Source: Polytrichum commune
Taxonomy: Eukaryota > Streptophyta > Polytrichopsida > Polytrichales > Polytrichaceae
Length of the DNA: 64,000 bases
Reading direction: 5' to 3'
Assembly (NCBI GenBank): GCA_950295325.1
Contig: OX485809.1
Span: 11,098,001 to 11,162,000, forward strand
Both the position numbers and the translations under genes were made by a program. Positions 47,276-58,308 of this stretch are shown in pieces. The first letter of the stretch is position 1. Each line of letters opens with the position of its first letter. The notes beneath the pieces were generated by a model. The model was not told where the DNA came from, did not search any database, and was given only the letters and a program-made list of their open reading frames with translations.

Positions 47276-47400
47276 AACGGCGAGAACCGACCGCTAGTTA
47301 CAGATGAACCGGTTGAGTATGAGAAATAACCAGTTGAAGTTCAAGACTTTGGGAAAATTACGGATCATTTTAGAGGAATTTAGAGAATATACTTCACATC
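47276..47400 (+). repeat. Dispersed AACCGGTT repeat
   Basis: The counterpart of 985-1100, with AACCGGTT at 47307 and a mutated second palindrome (AACCAGTT). Confidence 0.6.
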
Positions 47401-49264
47401 GATAGAGGAAAACCGAAAGAAAAAAAAAATGTCAACATGTAAATGTTTGGACTTGGACACATTAGGATCTTGACCGCTTATGTCCAAAAATTTCCCCAAA
47501 GATTGGACTGGGTTATTCAAAGTCAATGCAAATCACCTTGTAAAATAATTAAGGGATAAACTTTATCGTCTTCATGGATCGTTGTCTAAGTACGAGACTA
47601 AATATTGTTAAATTGTTTGTTTTGGAAACACTTTGTTAATTTATGAAATTTATACTATTAAATTTTATAATAAAAGTCAACATTCACATGTAACGTGGGT
47701 CACAAGATCACAAACTTTCGTAACTATATCTATAACCAAGGATTTGAGTACAATTCTCATCGTCTACACAAGGTGAACTACTGCACCCTAACACGAGATT
47801 TGCTAAGGCATGTATTGAAGAGTCCCTCACTCACAATACTAACGTGTTGTCTCACACATCCAACATGTGGGAGTCATAGTGTTTGGGATACTAGTGGCAC
47901 ATTTTTAGATTTCCTTATTCATCGAAGAAAGAGCGCCATGCGTTGCAGGTCAACACATGGCATCAATGCAAGGCCAAAGTGGGGAAGGATAAATATGGTA
48001 CACTTGCGCCAACGTACAGAGGTTTGAAGGAGGAGTTTTGTTCCAACAACCACATACCTACAAATATTTGGTTTTACACATATGACATCACCATCATCAT
48101 GTTTGATTGGCCAAATATTCCGACAATATGGCCGGTGAAGTTTGGAACAAACCTTACATGGAAGGAGGTCTTTACATCGGAAAATGTTGCTTTTCAATTA
48201 TAGCGGTTGGAGACCATGTCCTCGTGTGATTGTTTGGGTACAAATACCCAACCTTCCTATCCCTCGATCGCATTTTCTTGTTTTGCCAAACCCAAATGCT
48301 CACCCCACCACATGGTTTCCAATGCAATTTGTTGTAACATGGCAACGTTGTTGGTGGAGCACATAAATAAATGGAAGATTGCATTACATATGGATGGTAA
48401 TTGTGTGATGAGAGTGATTGCCATCCCATACTTTGGATTTGAATGCATCATAAGCATAGGCTCCAACTTCCAATGAGGGAAGGACTTACCTTGTGTTCAT
48501 TGCGTATAATTCACAATGCACTTGCCATGATTTTGCAAGAATGTCATCAATGACATCGGGGAAGAAGAGTCAGTGGTATCCTACAAACATTTGTACTATG
48601 TCCTCAAGTAATTCTGCAAGGTTGACTATGCCACTAGCAAATTCATTCATGCACCCACACCCAACTACAATGAGGTGATGTGTCTTCCGAGCTCGTAGGT
48701 GTGCTAAAACAAGCTTAAAGCCAAGTTAGCACCAGGCGTAGCCACATAGATTTAAGATATAGAAATGTATATGTTTGCCTCTAGGAAATGTAATACACCT
48801 TGATGCTGCAACTATTTGGTTGTTTGTCATAATAAGGCACTTTACATTACAATTGCGTGTATGTCATTTCAATAAAGTGCCCATAGCCATGGACCACCAT
48901 CCACCCTACAATCCATGATTATAGGGTCCAATACAACATATAATATATCTCAAATATATTATATCCAACATTTATAGCTCAATTCATTTTCAAATCTTAT
49001 TTAAAATAGCCTATTAGGGGGCAATTTGTTCCTTGTTGCTCACATGTCACTGCTAGCATCCTTCTGATGTTGTTATCATGGGGCAAGGCATGGAAACTTT
49101 GTGATAGACAACCAACTTTTAATAGCCCACTACCACACTTTACCTATTGTAATTCAAACATCAAGAAAACTTGGGCGAGTTTGTGTTAATTCTCATATCA
49201 CACTTTTAACCCATGCTTTCATTGGCTTTTCTTCACAAAAAAACTCTATTATACTCCTAAATAA
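47401..49264. other. No recognised gene; cluster of ORFs on both strands
   Basis: Between 47695 and 48476 overlapping plus-strand ORFs (110, 86 and 89 aa) and minus-strand shadows occur. The plus frames include WHQCKAKVGKDKYGTLAPTY and IMFDWPNIPTIWPVKFGTN. They look protein-like, but I cannot place them in a family, and they are broken by frame changes. A decayed transposon coding region is a reasonable guess only. Confidence 0.3.
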
Positions 49265-49511
49265 CACTAATTTGCATCAAACATGCCTCTTGGAGGTGGA
49301 CATGATACAAATTCTAGTAGACCGTGAAACATTACCCACAGACTGCCATGTAGAAATCCATGTAGAGTTTCCATCCCTGATAATCTCTTTGACCCCTTAT
49401 AGTCTTCACCTTCTAGTGTGCACTGAAATTGGACAGTCTTAGCCCTTTTCAACCAATGAGAGATCTTAGAATGCAATGGCAATGCAATTAGTCTCGTGTG
49501 TGAAGTGGCCC
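49265..49511 (-). mobile_element. Left half of a GGGCCACTTC-family MITE
   Basis: Read on the minus strand it starts GGGCCACTTCACACACGAGA and continues through CTCTCATTGGTTGAAAAGG and a CATGGA(T)TTCTACATGG-like block, then stops. The other end is missing, so this is a truncated copy. Confidence 0.6.
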
Positions 49512-49728
49512 TATAAAGATTGTGAAATGGGATTGACATTCCCCGGGCCTGACCAGGAACTCATGGGCTGCTTTCAAGCCCGAGATTAAATTACCTATTG
49601 AATGGATGGTTTCCCAAATGATTCTCAAAATCTGAATGAATTGTGTCCTATCACGAAGTTTCCACTCCTTGCCCCATGATAACTTAGCTGCCCACAACCC
49701 AAAACCTACCAATGGGGCAGTACACTAA

Positions 49729-49765
49729 GGGCCGCTTTACACCTAGAGGCCGGGCCAATTTCCCT
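49729..49765 (+). repeat. Harbinger left terminal inverted repeat
   Basis: Starts GGGCCGCTTTACACCTAGAG and continues GCCGGGCCAATTT. Its inverted partner is 53118-53154, identical apart from one or two positions. Confidence 0.85.
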
Positions 49766-49947
49766 TGAGGCCGATTGCACAAAATTTGAGCTTTTTTTGG
49801 GTTGGAGGCCGGCCTCTACTACACATTATAATAAGATTATAACGGGGGCCAATTTTCCCATATGTAAAGGCCCTCGGGCCAAGAAGCCAAGCCGATTCAA
49901 TAAATTTAGGAAAATTTCAGCCTTTCTTTCTTTCTTTTCATTGTCAT

Positions 49948-51431
49948 TTGTACAAGATGGATGAACGTAGACGGAAGATTTTAGTTGCTCTTGTGTTCTT
50001 CATGGCCGTGCGACATGTTATGGCGGTTGTTGCAATTTTGCAAAAAATTGCTTTGCATGAACATTATGCTGCCATGACAATCGTTTTTGCTACGATGGTT
50101 GTGGAGAGTAGTACGTCTAGGAGGACACGGACTATTTGGATGTATGACCGGAGTACTATTTTTGCGGATAGATTGTTATTTGGATGTTACTCGGTTAAGT
50201 TATTCAAACAACATACAAGGTTACTTCCCAAAACTTTTGATTATTTGTGCGGTGCCTTATCTCCATCATTAAGTCGTAAGGATACAAATTTCAGAGCATC
50301 CATTCCTCTTAGAAACCGGATTGCTCTTTCTTTGAATAGACTTAGTAGTGGTAATTCATTACGCGGTTGTGCTGAAACTTATGGAATTCATGAAAGTACT
50401 GCATCTATCATTGTAAGGGAGTTTTGTGCAGCAATTGAAAAACATTTAAAACCACTAGTAATTGAGAAACAATCTAAAACTACATTGAATAGAATTGCAG
50501 CCGAGTTTGAGGAGCTTAGGGGATTACCTTATGTAATTGGAGCGGTTGATGGTAGTCATATACCTATCATTGCTCCTCCTATAGATCCTACTTCATATTA
50601 TTGTAGAAAAGGTTTCTATTCAGCTCTACTTCAAGGTGTAGTGGATAACAAATGTAGGTTTTGGGATTATGATTTTGGATGGGCTGGGCGCTGCCATGAT
50701 TGGACTTTGTTCCAAAATTCAGATATTGGGAAAAAAGTGATGAAAGGTGAGCTATTACCTTACAAACTTATGGGTGATGCTGCTTATCCAATGAGACCAT
50801 GGTTCTACTCTCCTTTCAAAGGTGAAAAAGATGGATTACCTAGAGCAAAGGCGCATTGGAATTTCATCCAATCATCAACAAGAATGGCAGTAAAAAGAGC
50901 TTTTGGCATATTGAAAGGAGGTGGAGGATACTATTGAAAAGAATTGACATGCCTCTCCGACATGTACCTAATTTGGTTACTACTTGCATTTGTCTTCACA
51001 ACTTGTGCATAGTACACCGAGACAAATTTGATGATGAATGGGCAAAATAAGGAGAAAGAATCATGCATAGGAAGAGTACAAATGAACTTGGACAGCTAGA
51101 AAATGTAGATATATTTATGGTAGCTACACAAGCTGCAAAAGAGATGAGGAGGTACCTGAAAATAGACGAGGTTGAAGCAGGAACCATACAAATTGAAGAC
51201 CTTGAAGAAACTGAGGTAAATGCATTTGAAGATGTAGATGAAGATGAAGATGAGAGTGCGGAGGTTGTTGAAACAAAAAAAGACAAAGAAACAAGGATTA
51301 AAAACTTGCTGGTGCAAGCAACACAAGCACATGAATTACTAGCTCAATCTTTTTGGGAAGCTCATTTGAGGATGGAGGAAAAAATTCTCTTCCCTCGTAA
51401 CCATGATGTATCTGATTCGGAAGAGGATTAG
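49948..51431 (+). pseudogene. PIF/Harbinger transposase, inactivated
   Basis: This is a DDE_Tnp_4-type (IS5/PIF) transposase that would cut and rejoin DNA at the TIRs in the nucleus. The first 329 residues are open; the likely true start is Met4 (MDERRR, 49957). A helix-turn-helix-like region (NSLRGCAETYGIHESTASII) spans about 136-155. The catalytic region shows VIGAVDGSHI (Asp201), a GRCHDW block (about 247-252) and GDAAYP (Asp277). The R-(3)-E-(6)-K signature reads R312-MAV-K316-RAFGIL-K323, so the catalytic Glu position is Lys (codon 50893-50895). A one-base loss at about 50917-50922 ends the frame in GGGGYY. The family-like sequence RWRILLKRIDMP resumes in the next frame to an in-frame TAA (51048-51050). 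It then continues in that same frame with an acidic tail to 51431. Three independent lesions mean it is not functional. Confidence 0.9.
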
Positions 51432-51433
51432 TT

Positions 51434-52689
51434 CTAAAGTTTGTCTATAAGCCTATCCATCTGTCGGTCTACCCTTTCTAATAAAGCATTGGTTTTCTCA
51501 AAATTCTTCAGCATGACTGAACTGTTTTCGGCCATTTGTACAAAAACTCCATAGCATCGCTCTTGAAAACTCCTCTTGTCCACTTTTATTGTTGAATTTG
51601 GAATCGCTATCATAGTTGGAATTGGAGTGTCATTTGAATGCAAATCATTCTCATTGCCTGTGGTGTTGTCTTCGACACTAATAGAATCGCTAGCGGATGC
51701 TGTCACATGCTTCATTACAGTTCCAGTTTGATGCCACCACTGATCAAATGAATCATAGAACTTACAAGCATGACGATCTGATCCTGAAATTCCATTTGCC
51801 AGCTTGTCTTCTTTGTACAACTTGTATAAGGTATTGAATTTTTTTTTGCAACCCTCGGAAGTTCGGTTCAGTCCAGGAATTACTGCAAGCAGACGAGCAT
51901 GTAATTTCAACCATGTATCTACCCCTGCACATAACATGAGAGCGTCATAAGGACGATAAATTACAGAAATGATTCTAGTTTAATTACTACATATGAGACA
52001 AAGTGGACATGGCGGAAATGAATGTAGAGTTGGTAGTCCGATGGATACATCTTCTCGCGTGTGGGAGGTGGAAGGATCAAACCTTAGCGCCCTCAAGATG
52101 CTCTCCCAATGCTAGACCCAAGCATTGGGGGGGCTCGGGGGCTCGAGGCCAAGGCCAAGGCCTTTAAAAAGGCCAAATTGGCCAAATCCGAAATCAGAAC
52201 TTTTTTTTTCAAAAATTTTAGGGATGCAAAAATCTTACCTTGTTTCTTTGCGTTCTTCAAAAATTCAGGTTCCATCTCACCGCGCATTGCAATCATTGTC
52301 TCCACATCGCGATCCCTCTAGTTCTTTGATCCGAGTTCTTCATCTTCTTCCACCTCCTTCACGTTCTTTTTCCGAGGTTTTTTTGAAGTTGCGATTCCTT
52401 TTTTCTTTGGTGCTAAAGGAGCTATAATCTGGACATCCTCATCTCCAATCTCTTCCGTAGCCTTTCTCTTCAAATTACTTGCACATATGTCTATAATCAA
52501 CGGAGGCGGAGGAGGAATATGATTTCCACAAAGTGGTTGAAAAAATTCGGGAACCCCTACACTACCTCCATGTTCTTGTAGAGGAGCTTGATAGGGTTGG
52601 AAAGCATGAGCTTCAGCACTTTGATACCTTTGCATCGCCTCATACACTTCACTAGAATTCCATCCACTCCTCTCTAAAGACCCCTCCAT
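51434..52689 (-). pseudogene. Harbinger ORF1, Myb/trihelix-like DNA-binding protein, inactivated
   Basis: In PIF/Harbinger elements the ORF1 protein binds DNA and partners the transposase. The start is probably MEGSLERSGW (52689), internal to the longer frame. Exon 1 (52689-52239) encodes a Pro-rich segment, a basic NLS-like stretch (PKKKGIATSKKPRKK) and the beginning of the Myb-like domain (VETMIAMRGEMEPEF..NAKKQG). Exon 2 (51924-51434) gives VDTWLKLHARL, RTSEGCKKKFNTLYKLYKED, a WWHQTG block and a C-terminal helix (NALLERVDRQMDRLI). The intron 51925-52238 has CAAG|GTAAGA and TGTGCAG|GG and restores frame. A TAG at 52318-52320 sits where the family's first Myb Trp is expected, so TGG to TAG is likely. 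The gene otherwise looks intact. Confidence 0.82.
51925..52238 (-). other. Predicted intron of Harbinger ORF1
   Basis: A 314-bp intron on the minus strand, with donor GTAAGA after CAAG and acceptor TATGTGCAG. Splicing joins CAA-G to GG-GTA in frame and makes the Myb-like domain continuous. Confidence 0.7.
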
Positions 52690-52756
52690 GCTAACCCTAG
52701 AAACGGTAGCAACAATCTTGCAAGTGCAAAAAAAATCAGCAAGAAAAATTCTAAGG

Positions 52757-52762
<6 letters not shown>

Positions 52763-52792
<30 letters not shown>

Positions 52793-52810
52793 AAGAGAAG
52801 AGAAGAGAGG
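52763..52810. repeat. (GA)n upstream of Harbinger ORF1
   Basis: GA and AAGAG repeats. On the minus strand this is a CT-rich leader about 75-120 bases before the ORF1 start, a position where plant 5' leaders are often pyrimidine-rich. It creates the SLSLSL run in the longer ORF. Confidence 0.7.
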
Positions 52811-53117
52811 ATGAAGTCACGATGAACCATAAGAGCCGTTCAGATTTCCACATAATCCAACGGAGCTGTTTTGCTGAAAAAAATATTTTTTATTGGAAAA
52901 AAATATTTTTTATTAAAATCTGACATTGGCCCCTAGGCCATGAATTGGCCTTCCATTTTCGGTGCACCCATTTGAGTGAGCTCGGGCCGTGTCAGACCAT
53001 CCATTTTTTGATTAAAAAAATCATACCACCAAATCGGCCCGGCCTCTAGGTGTAAAGGGGTTGGGGCCGATTTCAGCCTTTTGACCAATCACAAGCGAGG
53101 ATTTCAAGCCTCTTACA

Positions 53118-53154
53118 CAACAAATTGGCCCGGCCTCTAGGTGTAAAGCGGCCC
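53118..53154 (-). repeat. Harbinger right terminal inverted repeat
   Basis: The inverted copy of 49729-49765, ending GTGTAAAGCGGCCC immediately before the TAA duplication. Confidence 0.85.
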
Positions 53155-53157
53155 TAA

Positions 53158-54374
53158 ATATACCAATTAGTGATGGTGGTACTCATTCAAGTCACATGCA
53201 CAATCAAGCCAAATCACAAAGGGTACTGAGGGTTAAAGTTGCTCCTGAGTGATCCTAAATTCATGATTATGTCAAGTTCTATGCTCATTTACCATAGATT
53301 TCAGCGAAAATTAGTGCACGCCACATGCTTGTCGATGAATAGTGCCAAGTGCCAGTACTTTCATGCTGAGTGCCGATACTTGCATGCCAATACTTTGAGT
53401 GAATAGCATCAAGTGTTGAGATGAACAATGCTTCCTAGTATGAGAATCTAAGATCTTTTGGTGGCACTAATTCATTGCGTAAAGGAATTTAGTATCACCT
53501 TCACTAATTTCCCACACTCACTAATTGGTATAGTATGTTCAATAATGTTATGAAGTGTGTGCTTATGTTAGACAATGGTCTGCAAGTTGATTACCTTATA
53601 CACAAGTGACTCTTGCCATTAGTATGCTCAATAATATCTTGCCCTTGCATAGTAAACTTCAAAACTACCATCTCAAGTATCCCAATGTGCTCCGCTAAAT
53701 GTCATACTGTAAATAAGTTTGCATTTTAAGAAGTTTCTTATGTTGACGAATAGTATCATATCTGACGTGACACTTTGCGGCCTCTAGGCATTTAGTTCAT
53801 GCCCTTCGTAAATAGTGTACATGACACTAAATACAACAAACAATGTAGTACACTTCAAAAATATTTTTACCTTCACCTCGTGATTTAAAAAAAGTAAGGG
53901 CATACTTACAAGAAAGCATTAGGCCATGGCTCTTGAGAATCCTTGGCTCAAACTGTTATAAGCACAAGTTTAGGCTAGGACCACAACCCACAACATCTCC
54001 AATGGATGAAAAATCTACATAGAATCTCACATAGCAAGTATTGAATGTGTTAGTTGGGATTGTAGGGATTTTTTTCGGGACGGCTCTTGAAGGTAGGCCT
54101 AACAAAATTTGCAACAAGATTTTGGGTTTAACCTAAGGGCTTGTGCCCTCCAAATAAATGGGGGTTATGATATAGTCCATGTAATTCTATGTGGTCTCGT
54201 CCAAAAAGCAAGGTACCATGGTCAACCCACTTTAATCGTCTTGGGATCACTACACTAAACATGGTCATCAATGCAGCTAACTTTATTTCTCTAATGTTTA
54301 TAATTTTTATTTTATTTTATTATGATAGTTATTGTGCTATTGGATCAAAATTGCTAGAGAAAATAAATTATTGC
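53158..54374. other. No gene seen
   Basis: Positions 54121-54200 resemble part of duplication copy B (37500-37580). They share AAGGGCTTGTGCCC and TATAGTCCATG, so a remnant of that repeat lies here. A GACACTAAATACAAC block at 53822 resembles the ACTACACTAAATA MITE end. Confidence 0.4.

Positions 54375-54421
<47 letters not shown>
54375..54421. repeat. Compound (AT)n(GT)n microsatellite
   Basis: About nine AT units followed by about fifteen GT units, uninterrupted. Confidence 0.95.
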
Positions 54422-54422
<1 letters not shown>

Positions 54423-55440
54423 TTCATCTCAAATGAGCTAGAGTAGACCAATTTCATAGTGTCAAATGAACTTTAAAATGTAACCTTCAGGTTGCATATT
54501 ATTTTAAGGTTTCTATGTTAGAGAAATGAGAGGTACGCTTGTATGTGACAAATCCCTCTCTCTTCCATGTCTTTCCACTTGTCAAAAGTGTATTTGACTT
54601 TATCTTAGTAACTTGGAACTGCAAGCCAACGCAACAAGTCACTTTATTCAATTGGTCACATTATTGACTTTGTTTGGTGTAGGTGACCACGTAGAGAAGA
54701 TGTGACAAGTTATGAAGACCACTATGATTAAGATAGCACATAAAATTTTCATGCCACACTATATTAGGTATCTACTATATCCTCTCACACATCTTACAAG
54801 TTGGCATGCGACTTGCATGCCATGCAACAAAATATATAGTTCAATCATGTTTACTATATATGTAATATATATATACGTATACTATATATATCAATTTTAT
54901 GTTTACCAATTTTCTTCCTTCTATTCGTTCAACTTGTTCTTTTGCATGTCTTACTACTTCTTGATGATAAAATGATGTATTATAGGTTTTAACACTTTAT
55001 TTAAGTTACTTCAAGGAAAAGTGTGTTGTATAATCTTTAGTGTGAGCTTACATATTGCTCCAAAAAAGGATTGAATGGGGCATCTTCATTCATGTTTAGA
55101 GTTTAGGATAAGAAGTAACCTAATTAAAAAAATTGGACTAAGTCCAAGTTCACAAATACAACATGTTGAATTCTATCATAAGATCCTACGATAGGATTGT
55201 ACAATAAGATCCTCCGATAGATTATGCATAGTTGATTATGATAATATTAAAGAAACTTTCTTTTATTATATATTCACAATTCAAATTTCATTTTTTTGAC
55301 TTAACATTAAAAAATAAATACTAATTTTTTCCATCATATTTGAACAACATATCATTCAAGTAATCATTATAAACTCACACATCTCCCATCAAATTTAGGT
55401 ATATGAAAAATGTATCAACATATATGCGCATAGAATGAAT
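54422..55440. other. No gene seen
   Basis: Very AT-rich. A small hairpin (GATCCTACGATAGGATT) lies near 55183. Nothing else supported. Confidence 0.4.
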
Positions 55441-55812
55441 GCAATCAAAAAGTCCACATTTTGAAAATATGTCTAGATGTACTAAAGTACAAGTTACCTA
55501 TTCTTCGTGTATTTCCACAACTCAATGAACGGATGTCTCTTGCCTTTCTTGTGGCAGAGAATTCATGAAAACTCTCTCTCTCTCTCTCTCTCTCCCTGCG
55601 CAATCAAAAAGTCCATATTTTGAAAACATGTCTAGATTTACTTAAGTACGAGTTACCTATTCTTCATGTATTTCCACAACTCAATGTCTTTTTTTTGAGA
55701 CAGAAGGCCAAACCAGCCAACGCCAAAATATTTCCACAACTCAATGAACGGGTGTCTTTTGCCTTTCTTGTGACACGTATATAATTTTGGAAAACTCTCT
55801 CTCTCTCTCTCG
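55441..55812 (+). repeat. Tandem duplication of an approximately 160-bp unit
   Basis: Units 55441-55599 and 55600-55812 share GCAATCAAAAAGTCCA, TTTTGAAAA.ATGTCTAGAT, ACCTATTCTTC.TGTATTTCC and a closing (CT)n run. The second is longer because of the insertion at 55687-55729. Confidence 0.9.
55687..55729 (-). mobile_element. 43-bp retroposed insertion with 17-18 bp target duplication
   Basis: ATTTCCACAACTCAATG occurs on both sides (55670-55686 and 55730-55746) but once in the first tandem unit, which serves as the empty site. The insert read on the minus strand ends in a run of eight A residues preceded by CTTCTGTCTC, as expected for a severely 5'-truncated LINE- or SINE-type insertion. It is too short to name the source element. 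Confidence 0.75.
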
Positions 55813-58308
55813 CTTCCTCACTCGCTCATTGGGTTGACTTGTGATGGGTGTGGAGATTGGATATTGCATGTAAGACCCTTGGTTTGGTTTGCATAATGCT
55901 CAAGTATCTTCTAAGCCTATATATAGAGAGGGAGGAATGTTGGGCTTATCATCATCATCACCATCTTCGTTACCTTCCTTATCTTCTTCTTTGGCAAATA
56001 TGGGAAACAAGGAGCATATACCCGGTGTGAGAAACAACGATGCCTAAGGGGAATCCGGGGGCAAATATCTGGGCTTGTGGCTACATCATTGCCACGTGGT
56101 GATGTCACAAACTTATCACCTCCATACAATGGATGCTTAAGATAACACACACTTCCCAATAATAAAAACACATATACTTCTTGACCCTCACGGGACCAAG
56201 GGGCTCAATTTACACCACAATTATGTGACTATGATTTTCGCTAGGTTTTTGAAGTCATTTGTGTTCTACATTTTACGGGTTTTCATTTTATATAATACAT
56301 TATCATGTGACGAGAAAATAAGAATGCTCACACGTGACATCACAATCCAAATAGTATGCATGGATTTGAATGTATGAGTATCCATGTTTTTTATTTGAAT
56401 CAAGGCATTCATCCAATTTGGGAATATGTATACATGAAGAGTGAGTTAATTATAGATATGTTCATTTTTATTATATATATAATTTAAAATGAAATCATGT
56501 AGTTCAAATGCATGTTTTTGTGCATTGAGAAGTTTATACTGGACCTTGTGAAGTGGAAGGAGAGCACCTCGTGAAGTGGAAGGAGGGGGGGGGGGATGTT
56601 GGAGACATGGTTGAATTATCCCATTGAAACGTAAACGAAGGTAAAAGTAGCCCAGTCCAACACTGACCTAGTTACAATACTTGTAGTCGGTGAAAAATTG
56701 AACCATGAAATTAGTGTAGTTGCATCACTGTTTGAAAAATTAGGATTTGCAACAACCATGTTTAGGGTCCGGTGAAATCCCTACCTCCTACATGTTTATG
56801 ATTAGTTCATCCCAACTTAAACTCAATAAAGACCTTCATGGTCCACGGTACTAAATCCGAAATCCAACTGCTTAAAACATAGATGTTTGAACTATAACTC
56901 GAAGAAATTCGGTGTTCTCTCCTTCAACAAAACTTTGGCCACTATTTTACGATATCGTCATAGACTAGTCTTGGTTGTTGGAATGGAAGATATTTTCAAT
57001 GCGGCTAGTGGATGAACTAGACTGTCCAACTTAGGGATAGAGCAACTTACCATCCACTTGACCTCTTCCACAAATTATAGCAACGGGTACTTTTGAAGCT
57101 CAACTACATCATCAATAAAACCCTTAAAGGATATATGTGAATAGATACATGTGATAAGTAGTTGAGTCCATGTCATTAAGACATTGTCAAATCTTGCTAT
57201 AACTCAATTTATATACGTGCATGCTCCGGTTAGAAAAATGTATGTGATAAACGCGTTAACATAAACACTCTTTTTAATTTAAAATCTTGTTATATGTCAC
57301 TCAAACATAAGTGCCCCATAAGAAGTTAGACCACATAAGGTCTGCATACCGTATCATATTCGACCAACATAATAGTTATATTCATTAGGCTACCATCAAA
57401 TGGTTGTTATTCTACAAGTTTCAAGTCCTCCTTCCAACACCGTAAATGGGAAGGAGGGACAAGGAACGATTTCTAAAGAGAAGTTGAAAGACATCATCAA
57501 GGATCACATTCATTGTAATTGCACTTACGCCTGACATTTTGACCAAAAGTGGTCCAATTTCATCCCAAGAAATTGCGAGGGCCAACTATGGTTCCTTCCT
57601 TTGTCGTTGGTCAATGATGATCGTATTGCGAGAAGCCACAAAGACAACGTTAAGGGACACGAGCAATAGAAATATCCATGCAACTTTTGAAAAGATTGAG
57701 ACTAAATAAAAAGTCTACGATTTTGGCCACGTGAAGACAACAAACATACATGGTACTCTTCACGAGAACATATCACATAGGAGCTACGCCACTCCCACTA
57801 CATGGATAGCCTCCCTAGACAATCACATGGTGGTGTCACAATGGATGCAATCTCCCATAAAGGTTTCCCTTTGATGGAAGGGGGTGCCCGATTGGTTGAA
57901 CAAACCTCCATGCCATGTGCTTGCATTACACATACTTCCTCATTAGGTCACCGGAGGCATGGTTACCTAGAGTTTCGAGACCACCCAATTTATTATGTAC
58001 CCAAATGGTTTTACGTTGCAGTGCTAGTGTCATCATCCAATGATATATGTTGTCCTTCGGAGCTCATATACCGAGACGAATATTAGGCAATGGAAATGCA
58101 ACCCTAGCCTCATGGTATTTGCTTGCAGGAAAAATTACATGTGTGATGCATGTTAGGAGATGCGCAAGGTTATGTTAGCAAAGTATCTCAGCCAAGCGCA
58201 CTTATTTGTCATAAGCATTTCGACTCAAAATTGGATTCATTACAATTTTCATGATCCATTGTATAGTATGTTGAGGATGTGGGAAAGAGAATAAACCTTC
58301 AAGACTTA
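55813..58308. other. No recognised gene
   Basis: A G tract lies near 56586-56594. A 94-aa plus-strand ORF (57802-58086) has a plausible composition (YLEFRDHPIYYVPKWFYVAV), but no family is recognised and no exon structure is seen. Confidence 0.35.

Larger units (their letters stand above)
49729..53154 (+). mobile_element. PIF/Harbinger transposon, two-gene, 3.4 kb
   Basis: This complete element has TIR GGGCCGCTTTACACCTAGAG at the left, the inverted copy at the right, and TAA on both sides (49726-49728 and 53155-53157). It carries a transposase gene on the plus strand and a Myb/trihelix-like ORF1 on the minus strand, the standard autonomous Harbinger pair. The genes are tail to tail with their stop codons two bases apart. 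Both are inactivated by point changes. The ends match the MITEs at 20612-21115 and 36401-36933. A second, inner copy of the TIR-like CCTCTAGGTGTAAAGG lies near 53044-53060. Confidence 0.92.

Noticed and set aside
52093-52305. Separate 70-aa minus-strand ORF as its own gene
   Set aside because: Its first third is the in-frame continuation of Harbinger ORF1 exon 1 past the nonsense codon. The remainder reads into the intron.
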